From the NCBI GenBank assembly GCA_965199805.1, contig CBDATO010000003.1, positions 620,001 through 684,000 on the forward strand: DNA of 64,000 nucleotides. Reading direction: 5' to 3'. The stretch is from DATAZK01 sp965199805. Its GTDB lineage: Bacteria; Actinomycetota; Actinomycetes; Frankiales; Frankiaceae. The position numbers and the translations under genes are program-made. Positions 17,583-25,145 of the stretch are shown here, piece by piece (position 1 is the stretch's first letter; each line of letters begins with the position of its first letter). The notes below the pieces were generated by a model. The model was not told the origin of the DNA. It saw nothing but the letters and a program-made list of their open reading frames with translations, and searched no databases.

Positions 17583-19184
17583 TTAGGCCGGGGTCGACGT
17601 CCCGGCGCTAGCCCCGTTGACGACGAAGCTGGCCTTGAAGTCGATGGCCTCGAAGCCGCGGAACGCCACAGCCTCGAACGTCTCGGCGAACACCTGGTAC
17701 TGGTTGACCGCGTTCAGGGCACTGTCGCGGACGACACCGAGATTCAGCTCGCCGCCGTCGAGGAACTGGTACGTGCCCTCGGGGTAGACGAGCATCCGGG
17801 TCGTGGCCGGGTAGCCGACCAGCGCAACCGGTGAGCCGGGCGTGCCAGCACCCTGGACGGCGAACGACTGGTCGTTGGTGTCGTCGTCGAGCGTCCAGAC
17901 CGGGACAACGTTGCGGACGGCGAACCAGGCGGCGATCTGCGCATCGGTGACGGCCAGGCTGATGACCGACGGGTCGCCGGTAGCCATCGGAAACGCTGCC
18001 TTGGCCAGGTCGGCACGGATCGCATTCTTGACCCACGACTTCATGACAACCCGCAGCACCACACTGTCCGACAGCCGGTAACGGTCACGGACGTAGGCGG
18101 TGATGCGATCCAGCGCCACCAGGGCGTCACGAGCGATACCGAACTGCGCCGTGTACGACACATGCTTGGCAGCCGCCCGCATCTGGCGAAGCAGCTCAGA
18201 CTCGGCGGTACTGGCCCACGCCTGCTCCAGATAGGTCAGAGCGGCCTGCACACCCTCGGGTGAGAACCGGCCCCGGAAGTTCCCGATCTGAATCGCCTGG
18301 GTGATTGCCTCGACGGTCGTGGTGACGGTCTGGTCGCAGTCGATCGTCAGGACCGGCTTGGTCACCGGCCCGGTACCGGTGCCGCCCGCACCCGTACCAG
18401 CAGCACCGGGGTTGCGGTCGTTCGCCTCGGTCCAGATCGACACGCCAGCGCCATAAGTGGCCAGGCTGTAGACCGGCGGCACCGTGTACGTCAGGGCACC
18501 GCGGGGAGCCTCAACGGCCGGCAGAGCGTCCCTGACGGGCCGTGCCACGTTCGCCCACACCGGTACCGCATAGTCCACGCCAGCTGGGCCACAGATGCCG
18601 CCAGAGGCCGTCAGCGCCGTCGCTGCGGCGGTCAGTGCTGCAGCGTTCTTCTCCGGGTCGTTACCGGACACCGAATACGGCTGCTTCCACCGCGACTGCA
18701 GGACAACGTGCTGGCCACCCTCGCCGCTGCGGATGCCCGCAACGTGCCGGATCTTGGAGTTGAAAAGTTCCGCGACCCGGTTCAGGTCACTAACCTCACC
18801 CGGGTCGCCGACGTCCGCCGATGCCACCAGCGACGCCCGGACACCATGCTCAGGGCCGGTCACGGGCGCGTCACGGTCCGGACGGGGCGTCTGGCGAACA
18901 TCGCGAAGCGGAACCCGCTTCGGCGGCGCAGCAGCCGTCACAGTCTCGCCGGACTCGCCACGAACCCGCTGCCGGGCCGCATCCGCCTTGACCGCACGGG
19001 CCTGCGCCTCAGCACGTAGCGCCTCAGCGGCGTCAGCAGCAGCCACCAGCCGGTCAAGCGTCGCCGGGTCAGTGTCGTCACTGTCCTCGACTGCGATCTG
19101 GGCGATCAGCCCTTCAAGCTCAGCCATTTCAGCCGCGGAAAGCGACGGAATGCCAGCGGCGACGAGTGCATCAAAGCGGTTCAT
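17583..19184 (-). CDS. HK97-fold phage major capsid protein
   Basis: 533 residues. The N-terminal ~110 residues are charged and coiled (AADAAEALRAEAQARAVKADAAR) like the delta/scaffold domain of HK97-type capsids. The rest has the usual capsid texture, with SIWTEANDRNPGA and long beta-strand regions (TRMLVYPEGTYQFLDGGEL), ending YQVFAETFEAVAFRGFEAID. Actinophage capsids show the same E-loop and axial-domain style. There is no protease gene or fused protease domain, so the delta domain either stays or is cut by a helper phage enzyme. It is the last gene of the packaging operon before the cargo. Confidence 0.8.
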   Translation of the reverse strand: MNRFDALVAAGIPSLSAAEMAELEGLIAQIAVEDSDDTDPATLDRLVAAADAAEALRAEAQARAVKADAARQRVRGESGETVTAAAPPKRVPLRDVRQTPRPDRDAPVTGPEHGVRASLVASADVGDPGEVSDLNRVAELFNSKIRHVAGIRSGEGGQHVVLQSRWKQPYSVSGNDPEKNAAALTAAATALTASGGICGPAGVDYAVPVWANVARPVRDALPAVEAPRGALTYTVPPVYSLATYGAGVSIWTEANDRNPGAAGTGAGGTGTGPVTKPVLTIDCDQTVTTTVEAITQAIQIGNFRGRFSPEGVQAALTYLEQAWASTAESELLRQMRAAAKHVSYTAQFGIARDALVALDRITAYVRDRYRLSDSVVLRVVMKSWVKNAIRADLAKAAFPMATGDPSVISLAVTDAQIAAWFAVRNVVPVWTLDDDTNDQSFAVQGAGTPGSPVALVGYPATTRMLVYPEGTYQFLDGGELNLGVVRDSALNAVNQYQVFAETFEAVAFRGFEAIDFKASFVVNGASAGTSTPA

Positions 19185-19326
19185 GTTAGGTCCTTGGGCG
19201 CGTTACTGCGTCCCGACCAGGACCCTCCGCTAGTCCCCCATCGCGGGCGGACCCATTGGTGCCGGCTACGGCTCTACCGGCGACAGTCAATGACCCTCAC
19301 GGCCACCGCATGTCCTACCGCAAAGT

Positions 19327-19701
19327 CTACATATGAAGCGACGAAATGACCAATTCGCCGGTGCACCTGGCGCAAATCTCCCCGCCGAAAACCTGAACCT
19401 TTCCGGTGAACGGCCACGACTCGCCGCCAATGAGCACATCCAGAAAAGCAACATATTCGGCAGGCACCGTCATAATCGGCTCGCCTTTGCCGCACAGCTC
19501 ACACGGACGTGGCTTATGACTGTCCGCGATGTGCATTTCGGTGCAAGCGTCGCAGAACAGGCCGCACTCGACATGCAGGCCGCAGATCAGCGGCACATCA
19601 CCCGCCCGGACCATGGCAGGCACATGCTCACAGCCCGGCATCGACGTCGACGTACGGACCGCGAACTCGGCAGACCGGTGACTTGAAAGAGCGTCCATCA
19701 T
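19327..19701 (-). CDS. Cysteine-rich zinc-ribbon-like protein
   Basis: 124 residues with paired cysteines: CDAC, CELC and CARC, plus CGLHVECG. These look like one or two zinc ribbons or treble clefs. It overlaps the upstream gene by 4 bp (19698-19701). Its place between terminase and capsid suggests a role in packaging or in takeover of helper transcription, but that is inference; no family recognised. Confidence 0.65.
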   Translation of the reverse strand: MMDALSSHRSAEFAVRTSTSMPGCEHVPAMVRAGDVPLICGLHVECGLFCDACTEMHIADSHKPRPCELCGKGEPIMTVPAEYVAFLDVLIGGESWPFTGKVQVFGGEICARCTGELVISSLHM

Positions 19702-19916
19702 TCCCCCAGGTTATTCAACTGATGCAGCAAACGGATAATGCGGTGGCCGTCCTCCGCAGTGAACGGCGCCAGATCGAACGGCCTACCCAAAGACTGGGCC
19801 AGCGCCGTCAACTTCTTAGGATTGCGTATAGCCCCGCTCGGGCCGAGCTGACGCCACACCCGTTGCGGCTCATGCTCCTGCCCGCAATGACACTGCCGGT
19901 GTCGGACATAGCCCAC
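19698..19916 (-). CDS. Small phage gene, possible 3' half of a frameshifted gene
   Basis: 72 codons from GTG 19916 (VGYVRHRQCHCGQEHEPQRV), with a CHCG motif and a helical C-terminus (GHRIIRLLHQLNNLGE). The frame is open back to TGA at 19944-19946 and the codons upstream of the GTG (KFRKPVWG) look coding. The next upstream ORF (19808-20059) lies in another frame and overlaps it by 109 bp. One gene read with a frameshift near 19920-19975 is at least as likely as two genes. Confidence 0.5.
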   Translation of the reverse strand: MGYVRHRQCHCGQEHEPQRVWRQLGPSGAIRNPKKLTALAQSLGRPFDLAPFTAEDGHRIIRLLHQLNNLGE

Positions 19917-20059
19917 ACCCCAAACCGGCTTACGGAACTTACATCACGAACATTGTCGCGGTACATCGGCGGCGCAAAAGTCACACCCAGAATCCGCGCA
20001 CCCAACAAATCCGACAACTCATCCAACAATGCGGCACGGCCATCCGACGCGGTATTCAC
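19808..20059 (-). CDS. Small ORF after terminase, possible 5' half of frameshifted gene
   Basis: ATG at 20059 overlaps the terminase stop by 4 bp, which argues the start is real. The first ~40 codons (AALLDELSDLLGARILGVTF) look like a proper protein. The last ~40, where it overlaps the following ORF, look unlike one (Ser/Arg/Gly-rich). This fits a gene whose true continuation is in the frame of 19698-19916. No family recognised. Confidence 0.45.
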   Translation of the reverse strand: MNTASDGRAALLDELSDLLGARILGVTFAPPMYRDNVRDVSSVSRFGVWAMSDTGSVIAGRSMSRNGCGVSSARAGLYAILRS

Positions 20060-21450
20060 CGGCCCCTCCGCGGACCCTGCCAGCCAGGCACCGCCAGCCC
20101 GCCCGTCCCACGCATCGGCGGCAGCTGCATACCGGCAACAGGAGAAGACCGGGCCGGACCCGAACCCGTCTGATCCAAAAGTGCCGTCGCCGCCAAAGCC
20201 AACGCAACCGCCCGGTCGTCATGCCGGCCACGATCATGATCCAGCCGGTACGCACCCGGCCCCATCCGCCGCAGCCGCACATGCGCCAACTCGTCGACCA
20301 ACTCCTCATCGGCCGGCAACAGAATCTGATGCTCAGCGATCAGGCGATGCAGCAGCACACCCAGCCGGCCCACCGACGTCGTCGAAAACACGAACGGCTC
20401 CGCACGCACGCCATCCGCCTGCAGCCGCTGCAACAGGCCGCGGGCCTCATGCGGGTCCACATGCAGCCGGGCACGGAAATCACGGGCCATCTCCCGGCAC
20501 CAACGCTCAACATCCGCATGATCAATCGGCTGACCCCGCCGCGGTGACCACACCCGCATCTGATCGACCACGATCTGCGTAGAACCCGACGGACGGTGCG
20601 CCACCACCCCAACCGCGTTATCGACCGTCGTCGCCAAATCCAGGCTGCACACATAGTCGACGCCCCGCTCCGGACCAAGCCCGCCCGGCAGCACACAACA
20701 CGCCTCAATATCCGCACGGGAACCAAGCGCATCCTCACCCGCGACCCACTCGTTCAAGATCAGCCGGCGGTACTCCGAATCCGTCTCCGCGTTCTCCCGC
20801 AAGATCTCCACGTCCGTAGCCGTCAGCCACGGCAACGGGCCAGGCACCTCCGACAGCCGCCAATGCGCCGACACCGACGCCGTCTCACGCCGCTTATAAG
20901 CCCAATGCTGCGGCTCACCCGCATTCGTGATCACCACCGTCCGGCAATCTGACAGCTTCCGGTTACCGGACGTCAGCACACCCCAGAACCGGCGGGCACG
21001 ACGCGTATCAGGCCAATTCGCCACCTCATCCAGACAAAGGAAATAGGCCCGTTTACCCATCGCGGACGCATCCGCCGGCAACGCCTCAAACGACGCCCCC
21101 GACCGGCGGTTCGTCAACGTCAACCCAGTCGCGTCAATCGCTGTCGCCAGCCCGGTGCGTTTCAGCAGCCCCGTCGCAGCATCGACCAGCTCAGCCGCCT
21201 GGTCCTCATCTGACGCTCCGCCATACATCCGAGCCTCGGTAGGTGCCTGCTCCAGCAGGATCGCCAGCACAATGCCCGCCAGGTCGGTCGTCTTGCGGCC
21301 GCCACGAGGACGGGTCCACCAGTGCTGACGTACGTCCCCGCCGACGTCCAGCAGAGCGGCAGCGTCATCCCACTGCCACGGAGCAGCAGTCGCACCCCAA
21401 GGCTGCCCATCCTCAGTGACCAGCGACGCCAGCAGATCAAGCGCGCTCAT
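20056..21450 (-). CDS. terL: Phage terminase large subunit
   Basis: 464 residues. A P-loop variant RPRGGRKTT (47-55) and Walker B YFLCLDEVANW (D141, E142) make up the packaging ATPase. VCSLDLATTVDNAVG (D271) begins the RNase H-like nuclease, and HDRGRHDDRAVALALA near the C-terminus supplies later acidic residues. It cuts and pumps genomes into capsids. It overlaps the small-subunit gene by 4 bp. Possession of both terminase subunits means the element can select its own DNA for packaging. Confidence 0.9.
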   Translation of the reverse strand: MSALDLLASLVTEDGQPWGATAAPWQWDDAAALLDVGGDVRQHWWTRPRGGRKTTDLAGIVLAILLEQAPTEARMYGGASDEDQAAELVDAATGLLKRTGLATAIDATGLTLTNRRSGASFEALPADASAMGKRAYFLCLDEVANWPDTRRARRFWGVLTSGNRKLSDCRTVVITNAGEPQHWAYKRRETASVSAHWRLSEVPGPLPWLTATDVEILRENAETDSEYRRLILNEWVAGEDALGSRADIEACCVLPGGLGPERGVDYVCSLDLATTVDNAVGVVAHRPSGSTQIVVDQMRVWSPRRGQPIDHADVERWCREMARDFRARLHVDPHEARGLLQRLQADGVRAEPFVFSTTSVGRLGVLLHRLIAEHQILLPADEELVDELAHVRLRRMGPGAYRLDHDRGRHDDRAVALALAATALLDQTGSGPARSSPVAGMQLPPMRGTGGLAVPGWQGPRRGR

Positions 21451-21956
21451 CGGCCACCACCAAGGTCAGTGGATGCTTCAACCGCAGCCTGACGTGCCTC
21501 ACGGATAGCTCTGCCAGTCGCAGCCGCACGGTCAACAGCCGAATCAGCGACAGCAGCCGCCAGCGCCGTGTCACGGCCCAAACGAGCCCGGCTCAATGGA
21601 TCGAAGCCAAGCCGCCCACGCAGATCAGCAGCCAGACGCTCAGACCGCAGCAACAGATCCGCGGCGTTCGTCGGCTTGCCCTTGTCATTGAGCATTCCGT
21701 GCTGAGCGACGTACTCACGCAGGATTGCGCAGCGAGCTTCCGCCTCGGACCAGGCTTCGAGGGCGGCACCGTCTACAGCGGCAAGCCAAGGGGGTGCATC
21801 GGCAGTGACTTCAGTCAAGATCTCATGCGCCCGCGGGCTCACGGTTCGGGCGCTATACCCGCCGTGCTTCAGCGAAAGCCGATTGCCCTCATCGAACGGT
21901 GGACGCTGCCCTGGGAACGCTGGCTGCCACTCTGACGGGACCATCTCGCTGGTCAC
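21447..21956 (-). CDS. terS: Phage terminase small subunit
   Basis: 169 residues, GTG start. The N-terminus PFDEGNRLSLKHGGYSARTV is the typical opening of actinophage small terminases; next come a helical region and P27-like text (GMLNDKGKPTNAADLLLRSERLAADLRGRLGFDPLSRARL, quoted here as pattern over residues about 86-125). It recognises the packaging site on DNA. It starts the leftward packaging operon and is divergent from the small gene at 22007. Confidence 0.82.
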   Translation of the reverse strand: MTSEMVPSEWQPAFPGQRPPFDEGNRLSLKHGGYSARTVSPRAHEILTEVTADAPPWLAAVDGAALEAWSEAEARCAILREYVAQHGMLNDKGKPTNAADLLLRSERLAADLRGRLGFDPLSRARLGRDTALAAAVADSAVDRAAATGRAIREARQAAVEASTDLGGGR

Positions 21957-22006
21957 AGCGCACCCACCGGCCAGCCAGCAGGCTGCGGCGAGTACACCTG
22001 AGCACC

Positions 22007-22231
22007 ATGACGACGCCCAAGTACACCGTAGGCAGCTACGAAGAAACCATCACAGAGCACGGTGGTCATCAGCCCGTGCCACCCGTCCACGCGATGAGGG
22101 ACGGCAAACCAGTCCACCCGGTTACCAAACCGCTGATCCCCTTCGAGAAGATCCAGTGGTCCGAGGTTGCGACGGACGACGCTTGCGGCACCTGCCTGGA
22201 CACTCTCGAAAAGCCGCACGTCGGCATCTGA
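22007..22231 (+). CDS. Small hypothetical element protein
   Basis: 74 residues from ATG 22007 (MTTPKYTVGSYEETITEHGG); the frame is open upstream, but this start follows the divergent terminase start by 50 bp. The composition is balanced, with a C-terminal CGTC pair (DDACGTCLDTLEKPH). No family recognised. The opposite-strand reading is Cys/Ser-rich and implausible. Confidence 0.5.
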   Translation: MTTPKYTVGSYEETITEHGGHQPVPPVHAMRDGKPVHPVTKPLIPFEKIQWSEVATDDACGTCLDTLEKPHVGI

Positions 22232-22320
22232 CACAACCGCTGTCGGCCGCCCGAGCTGATGACAAAGCGTTGACAGACTGCCTCTGAGCAGCACATTCAG
22301 GGCCAGCACTTGACCGTGAG

Positions 22321-22497
22321 TCAGGTGCGGGGCGGCTGCGCTCCCTCTCCAGGCGGCTTGTCTAGCCTCAACCGCCGAGGATCCATCGGAGCCGACACCG
22401 GTACCCCAGGCATCAGAGCGAACACGTACGCGATCCCCGTCGCCAGGTAGTAGCCCACCCTGCGCCACACCGAGATGCCAGCCCAGGACGACGTCAC
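22321..22497 (-). CDS. Small protein with one hydrophobic helix
   Basis: 58 residues from GTG 22497. The N-terminal half has a hydrophobic segment (VGYYLATGIAYVFALMPGV); the tail is polar (MDPRRLRLDKPPGEG). The frame is open upstream but the extra residues are low-complexity. Similar short membrane-type proteins occur in actinobacterial integrated elements. No strong ribosome site, so this is tentative. Confidence 0.38.
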   Translation of the reverse strand: MTSSWAGISVWRRVGYYLATGIAYVFALMPGVPVSAPMDPRRLRLDKPPGEGAQPPRT

Positions 22498-22594
22498 GCG
22501 CCCCAGTGTGCGGCGTCTCGTACGCGCACGCGGGGAATCTCCGACTCCCCCACCCGCGACCCATGCCAGATCGGCCGTCGGTGACACTGCCGGT

Positions 22595-22879
22595 ATGACT
22601 GTTGGCCCTGCTTCGGGTGGCTCCTTTTCCGGATATGTCGACTGGTGGTTCAGTCCGAGCGAGTTGGTCGATGCCAGCAATCCATTGTCGGCGCTGATTG
22701 ATCTGAAGGTGTCGCTGGAAATCGGCCGCGAGAACGACCGAGGACTTGTTCGCGTTCGAGCACTCCTGGGGGCAATGGACCGTGATAACGGTGGCTGCCC
22801 GATTGAACTGGCTTCGCTGCTTAAGGTGCTGGCAGTTGCTGCACCCATGCAGGTGAAGTCGCCAGAGCAACAGCGCTGA
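22595..22879 (+). CDS. Small hypothetical element protein
   Basis: 94 residues from ATG 22595 (MTVGPASGGSFSGYVDWWFS). It has the composition of a soluble helical protein (LIDLKVSLEIGRENDRGLVRVR; ELASLLKVLAVA). It is convergent with the RepA-like gene, and the 104 bp between them carry the iteron-like repeats. No family recognised. Confidence 0.55.
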   Translation: MTVGPASGGSFSGYVDWWFSPSELVDASNPLSALIDLKVSLEIGRENDRGLVRVRALLGAMDRDNGGCPIELASLLKVLAVAAPMQVKSPEQQR

Positions 22880-22884
22880 TTGTC

Positions 22885-22976
22885 TGTCCGGTGTCCGCTT
22901 GTCCGTTCCTAAAGGAACGGACTGCGGACGGACATGTCCGGTTGGTCGACGGACATGGGCGGACATCTGCGGACAT
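22885..22976. repeat. Iteron-like CGGACAT/TGTCCG cluster, candidate origin
   Basis: TGTCCG occurs at 22885, 22892, 22900 and 22935, and CGGACAT at 22929, 22950, 22960 and 22970. Two more CGGACAT lie at 23145 and 23157 inside the end of the RepA-like gene. Spacing between the last three is 10 bp, about one helical turn. Inside the cluster is a perfect hairpin, GTCCGTTCC-TAAA-GGAACGGAC (22901-22922), which could also terminate the convergent genes. Repeats of this kind beside a replication ATPase suggest the element's replication origin. Confidence 0.55.
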
Positions 22977-22983
22977 GATCGTT

Positions 22984-24030
22984 TCATGGGGTGTCTTTCT
23001 GCCGGTAGAAGGGTCGGGTCTGGCTGCCGTGGTCGACGAGTAGTCCGTCGTTGAGCAGGGCATTTAGGCCGCGGTGGAAGCTGGATGGTGCGAGGTTGGC
23101 GGCTGCGCGGAGTTCGGCTTTGCTGGCACCGGTCGCTGAAAACGCGGACATAAAGACGGACATGAGCTGCTTCGGAGTGCCCGCCAGATCGTGATCTTGT
23201 CCGCGGCCTGCGTGGACATAGCAGGAGCCGCCTGGAGCGCTTTCGAGGCGGAGCGGGAGTACGTCGTGCAGCGGCCCGTCCTTGCGTTTCGTGCGGCTCA
23301 GGGTGATTGCCGGGCCGTCTGATTCGACGGCGTAGACGGTGTCTGCTGCGGCTTCGAGGGCGGATGAACCGCGGACGGTGGTCTTGTCTTTGCCGGTGTG
23401 GTGAACGAGGAGGACGGTGGCGCGACTGGCCCGGCGGATCCGGTCGGCAGCATCGACAATGAGGCCCATGTCGCGGGCGCTGTTCTCGTCGAGTCCGACG
23501 GCGCAACGGGCGAGCGTGTCGATGACGACGAGGCCGTACGGGGCGCGGATCGCGGCTTCGGTGAGGCTTGCGGCTTCGGCTTCTTTGCCTAGCGCCCAGG
23601 GTTGCGGCAGGACGTCGAGGCCGGTGACGGGTGTACGCCAGGCGTCTTCCCATGCGGAGATTCGGCCGTGGAGCCCTTCGGCGCCTTCGGATGCGACGTA
23701 CAGGACTCTGCTGGTGATGGCGGGTCGGCTGAGCCAGTGATGTCCGGTGGCGATGCTGCAGGCCCAGGACAGGGCGATGAAGCTTTTCCCTGTGCCGTGA
23801 TGGCCGGCGAGCATGGCGACGGTTGCCCGGTCGAGCGTGTCGCTGATCAGCGGCTCGGGATCGGGTAGATCCGCCAGCTGCTCACGTCGCAGAACGAGGC
23901 GCCGGAGTTGGTCGAGCTGACCGGAGTCGGGCGTCCGACTGACGCGGGCGTTCGTCTGCCGCTGGGCTGCGTCGCTCACCGCGTTCCGGTGAGCAAGGTG
24001 GGCGATGCTTGCGACTGCTGCGGCGGTCAC
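22984..24030 (-). CDS. RepA-like replicative ATPase/helicase
   Basis: 348 residues. Walker A GHHGTGKS (76-83), Walker B LVVIDTLAR and the following LLVHHTGKD match the RecA-fold AAA_25/RepA group of hexameric replication helicases. After the ATPase core, the C-terminus (SKAELRAAANLAPSSFHRGL) reads as a winged helix-turn-helix for DNA binding. Elements of the phage-satellite type use such proteins to replicate after excision. Overlaps the next upstream gene by 4 bp; its 3' end carries copies of the iteron-like repeat. Confidence 0.82.
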   Translation of the reverse strand: MTAAAVASIAHLAHRNAVSDAAQRQTNARVSRTPDSGQLDQLRRLVLRREQLADLPDPEPLISDTLDRATVAMLAGHHGTGKSFIALSWACSIATGHHWLSRPAITSRVLYVASEGAEGLHGRISAWEDAWRTPVTGLDVLPQPWALGKEAEAASLTEAAIRAPYGLVVIDTLARCAVGLDENSARDMGLIVDAADRIRRASRATVLLVHHTGKDKTTVRGSSALEAAADTVYAVESDGPAITLSRTKRKDGPLHDVLPLRLESAPGGSCYVHAGRGQDHDLAGTPKQLMSVFMSAFSATGASKAELRAAANLAPSSFHRGLNALLNDGLLVDHGSQTRPFYRQKDTP

Positions 24031-24260
24031 GGCTGCGCCTCGTACACACGCACCGGCTGGTCGCTGTGTTCGCAGTCGGCGATGAGGTCAGCTACCCGCT
24101 TGCCTGGGATCATCCAGAGCTGGCGTTGCTGGTTCCACTGGCACGGGATGTCGAGGCGGCGCAGCCATTGCAGAACCTGCCGGCCGTTCAGTTCGGTGTG
24201 CAGGTGGGCGGTGTTGGCCGTGACGAGTTCGACAATCACCGCCGGACGTGTGCGATTCAT
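24027..24260 (-). CDS. Small hypothetical element protein
   Basis: 77 residues from ATG 24260 (MNRTRPAVIVELVTANTAHL), overlapping its neighbours by 4 bp on both sides. The pattern LNGRQVLQWLRRLDIPCQWN and MIPGKRVADLIADCEH resembles small phage proteins that combine a helix-turn-helix-like segment with strands. No named family. Confidence 0.65.
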   Translation of the reverse strand: MNRTRPAVIVELVTANTAHLHTELNGRQVLQWLRRLDIPCQWNQQRQLWMIPGKRVADLIADCEHSDQPVRVYEAQP

Positions 24261-24652
24261 GCGGCCGGCTCCGTCTGGGCAGGCTGGCTGCGCTTCGCGG
24301 TCGCCCCACGCCTGCGCATGATTTCTGCACGGTTCGGCGTTGCCGTAACAATCCGGACTGACCGTGCGTACTCCTCGGCCAGCAGCTGGCGGCGAGCCCA
24401 GTCCGCGGCCTCTATCTCGTCGAGGAGGTCGTTGCGGACGGTCTCGGGGTCCGTATGCCTGACCCATGCCAGAGCCGCCTGACAGACGGCCGCCACCTTC
24501 AATGGGTGGTTGTCCGGCAGCTGCAACCATGCGGGCGACATCAGGTCCGGAACCTGACCGGCTTCCGTTCGGACTCGGGCACGCAACCAGGCGTTCACAG
24601 ACTCGCGCGGCGTCCGCGTCGGGGACTCGCCCAGCTTCGGCTGACGGCTCAT
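24257..24652 (-). CDS. Hypothetical phage protein, DUF2742-like pattern
   Basis: 131 residues. Text such as PAWLQLPDNHPLKVAAVCQA and IEAADWARRQLLAEEYARSV recalls DUF2742, a protein found in phiRv1/phiRv2-type elements, where it sits near the replication gene; the match is from memory of the pattern and is tentative. It overlaps the AlpA-like gene and the 77-residue gene by 4 bp each. Confidence 0.6.
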   Translation of the reverse strand: MSRQPKLGESPTRTPRESVNAWLRARVRTEAGQVPDLMSPAWLQLPDNHPLKVAAVCQAALAWVRHTDPETVRNDLLDEIEAADWARRQLLAEEYARSVRIVTATPNRAEIMRRRGATAKRSQPAQTEPAA

Positions 24653-24822
24653 GCGCCGGACGCCAAACGCTCAAGCTCCGTGGCGGGGATACGGACGGCA
24701 CGGCCAATACGAACGGCACGGATCTGCCCATTCTTGACCGCGTCGTAAACGGCCCACTTGCTCACCTCCAACCGATTAGCGAATTCGTCGACCTTGTAGA
24801 ACGCCTTGCTTTCAGCGGTCAT
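24649..24822 (-). CDS. AlpA/excisionase-type helix-turn-helix protein
   Basis: 57 residues from ATG 24822: FYKVDEFANRLEVSKWAVYD, then GQIRAVRIGRAVRIPATELE. This is the winged-helix HTH_17 pattern of excisionases and AlpA regulators. Such proteins bend DNA to direct the integrase to excision or switch on element genes. It overlaps the XRE gene before and the next gene after by 4 bp, forming a leftward early operon. Confidence 0.8.
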   Translation of the reverse strand: MTAESKAFYKVDEFANRLEVSKWAVYDAVKNGQIRAVRIGRAVRIPATELERLASGA

Positions 24823-25049
24823 CGGATGACCTCGGCCTGCAGCTGGTTCAGTAGATCCGCGTAGCGGGCGCGGAGGCTACCCCGCGGTGAACGGGTGCCC
24901 GTTTCCCATCGAGTGACGGTGACCGGATGGACGGATAGCTCTTTAGCGAGCCGTTCGCGGGATACTCCAGCAGAACGGCGAATCTCCCGTGCGAGTGGCG
25001 GACTCGGAAGCTGGCGTCCGAGGCGGACTTCTTTCAGTAATTCCTGCAC
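24819..25049 (-). CDS. XRE-family transcription regulator
   Basis: 76 residues, GTG start. The helix-turn-helix is SAGVSRERLAKELSVHPVTV followed by TRWETGTRSPRG, a classic Cro/CI-type fold. It is the first gene of the leftward replication operon, and its start faces the inverted repeat at 25095-25131. It probably binds there to control both directions, as in the immunity switch of temperate elements. Confidence 0.82.
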   Translation of the reverse strand: MQELLKEVRLGRQLPSPPLAREIRRSAGVSRERLAKELSVHPVTVTRWETGTRSPRGSLRARYADLLNQLQAEVIR

Positions 25050-25094
25050 GGCTTCACTCTGGCTGCGCGAATGGCACTCCTGGAAGCGTCAACG

Positions 25095-25139
25095 CAAGTG
25101 GAAGTTCAACTTGTCTTACGGCTTCCACTTGGCTACGAT
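25095..25139. promoter_or_regulatory. Divergent control region: operator and leaderless promoter
   Basis: CAAGTGGAAG (25095-25104) and CTTCCACTTG (25122-25131) form a perfect 10-bp inverted repeat. Between and after them, TTGTCT (25111-25116) and TACGAT (25134-25139) are spaced 17 bp, a good -35/-10 pair. Transcription would start about 25146, exactly at the ATG of the rightward gene, giving a leaderless mRNA. The right arm of the repeat lies between the -35 and -10 boxes, so a bound regulator would block the promoter. Confidence 0.6.
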
Positions 25140-25145
25140 GTGGTC

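Noticed and set aside
21953..23653. 566-codon open frame on the minus strand
   Set aside because: It overlaps the RepA-like gene in another frame and is Arg/Pro/His-rich; the RepA-like frame has Walker motifs.
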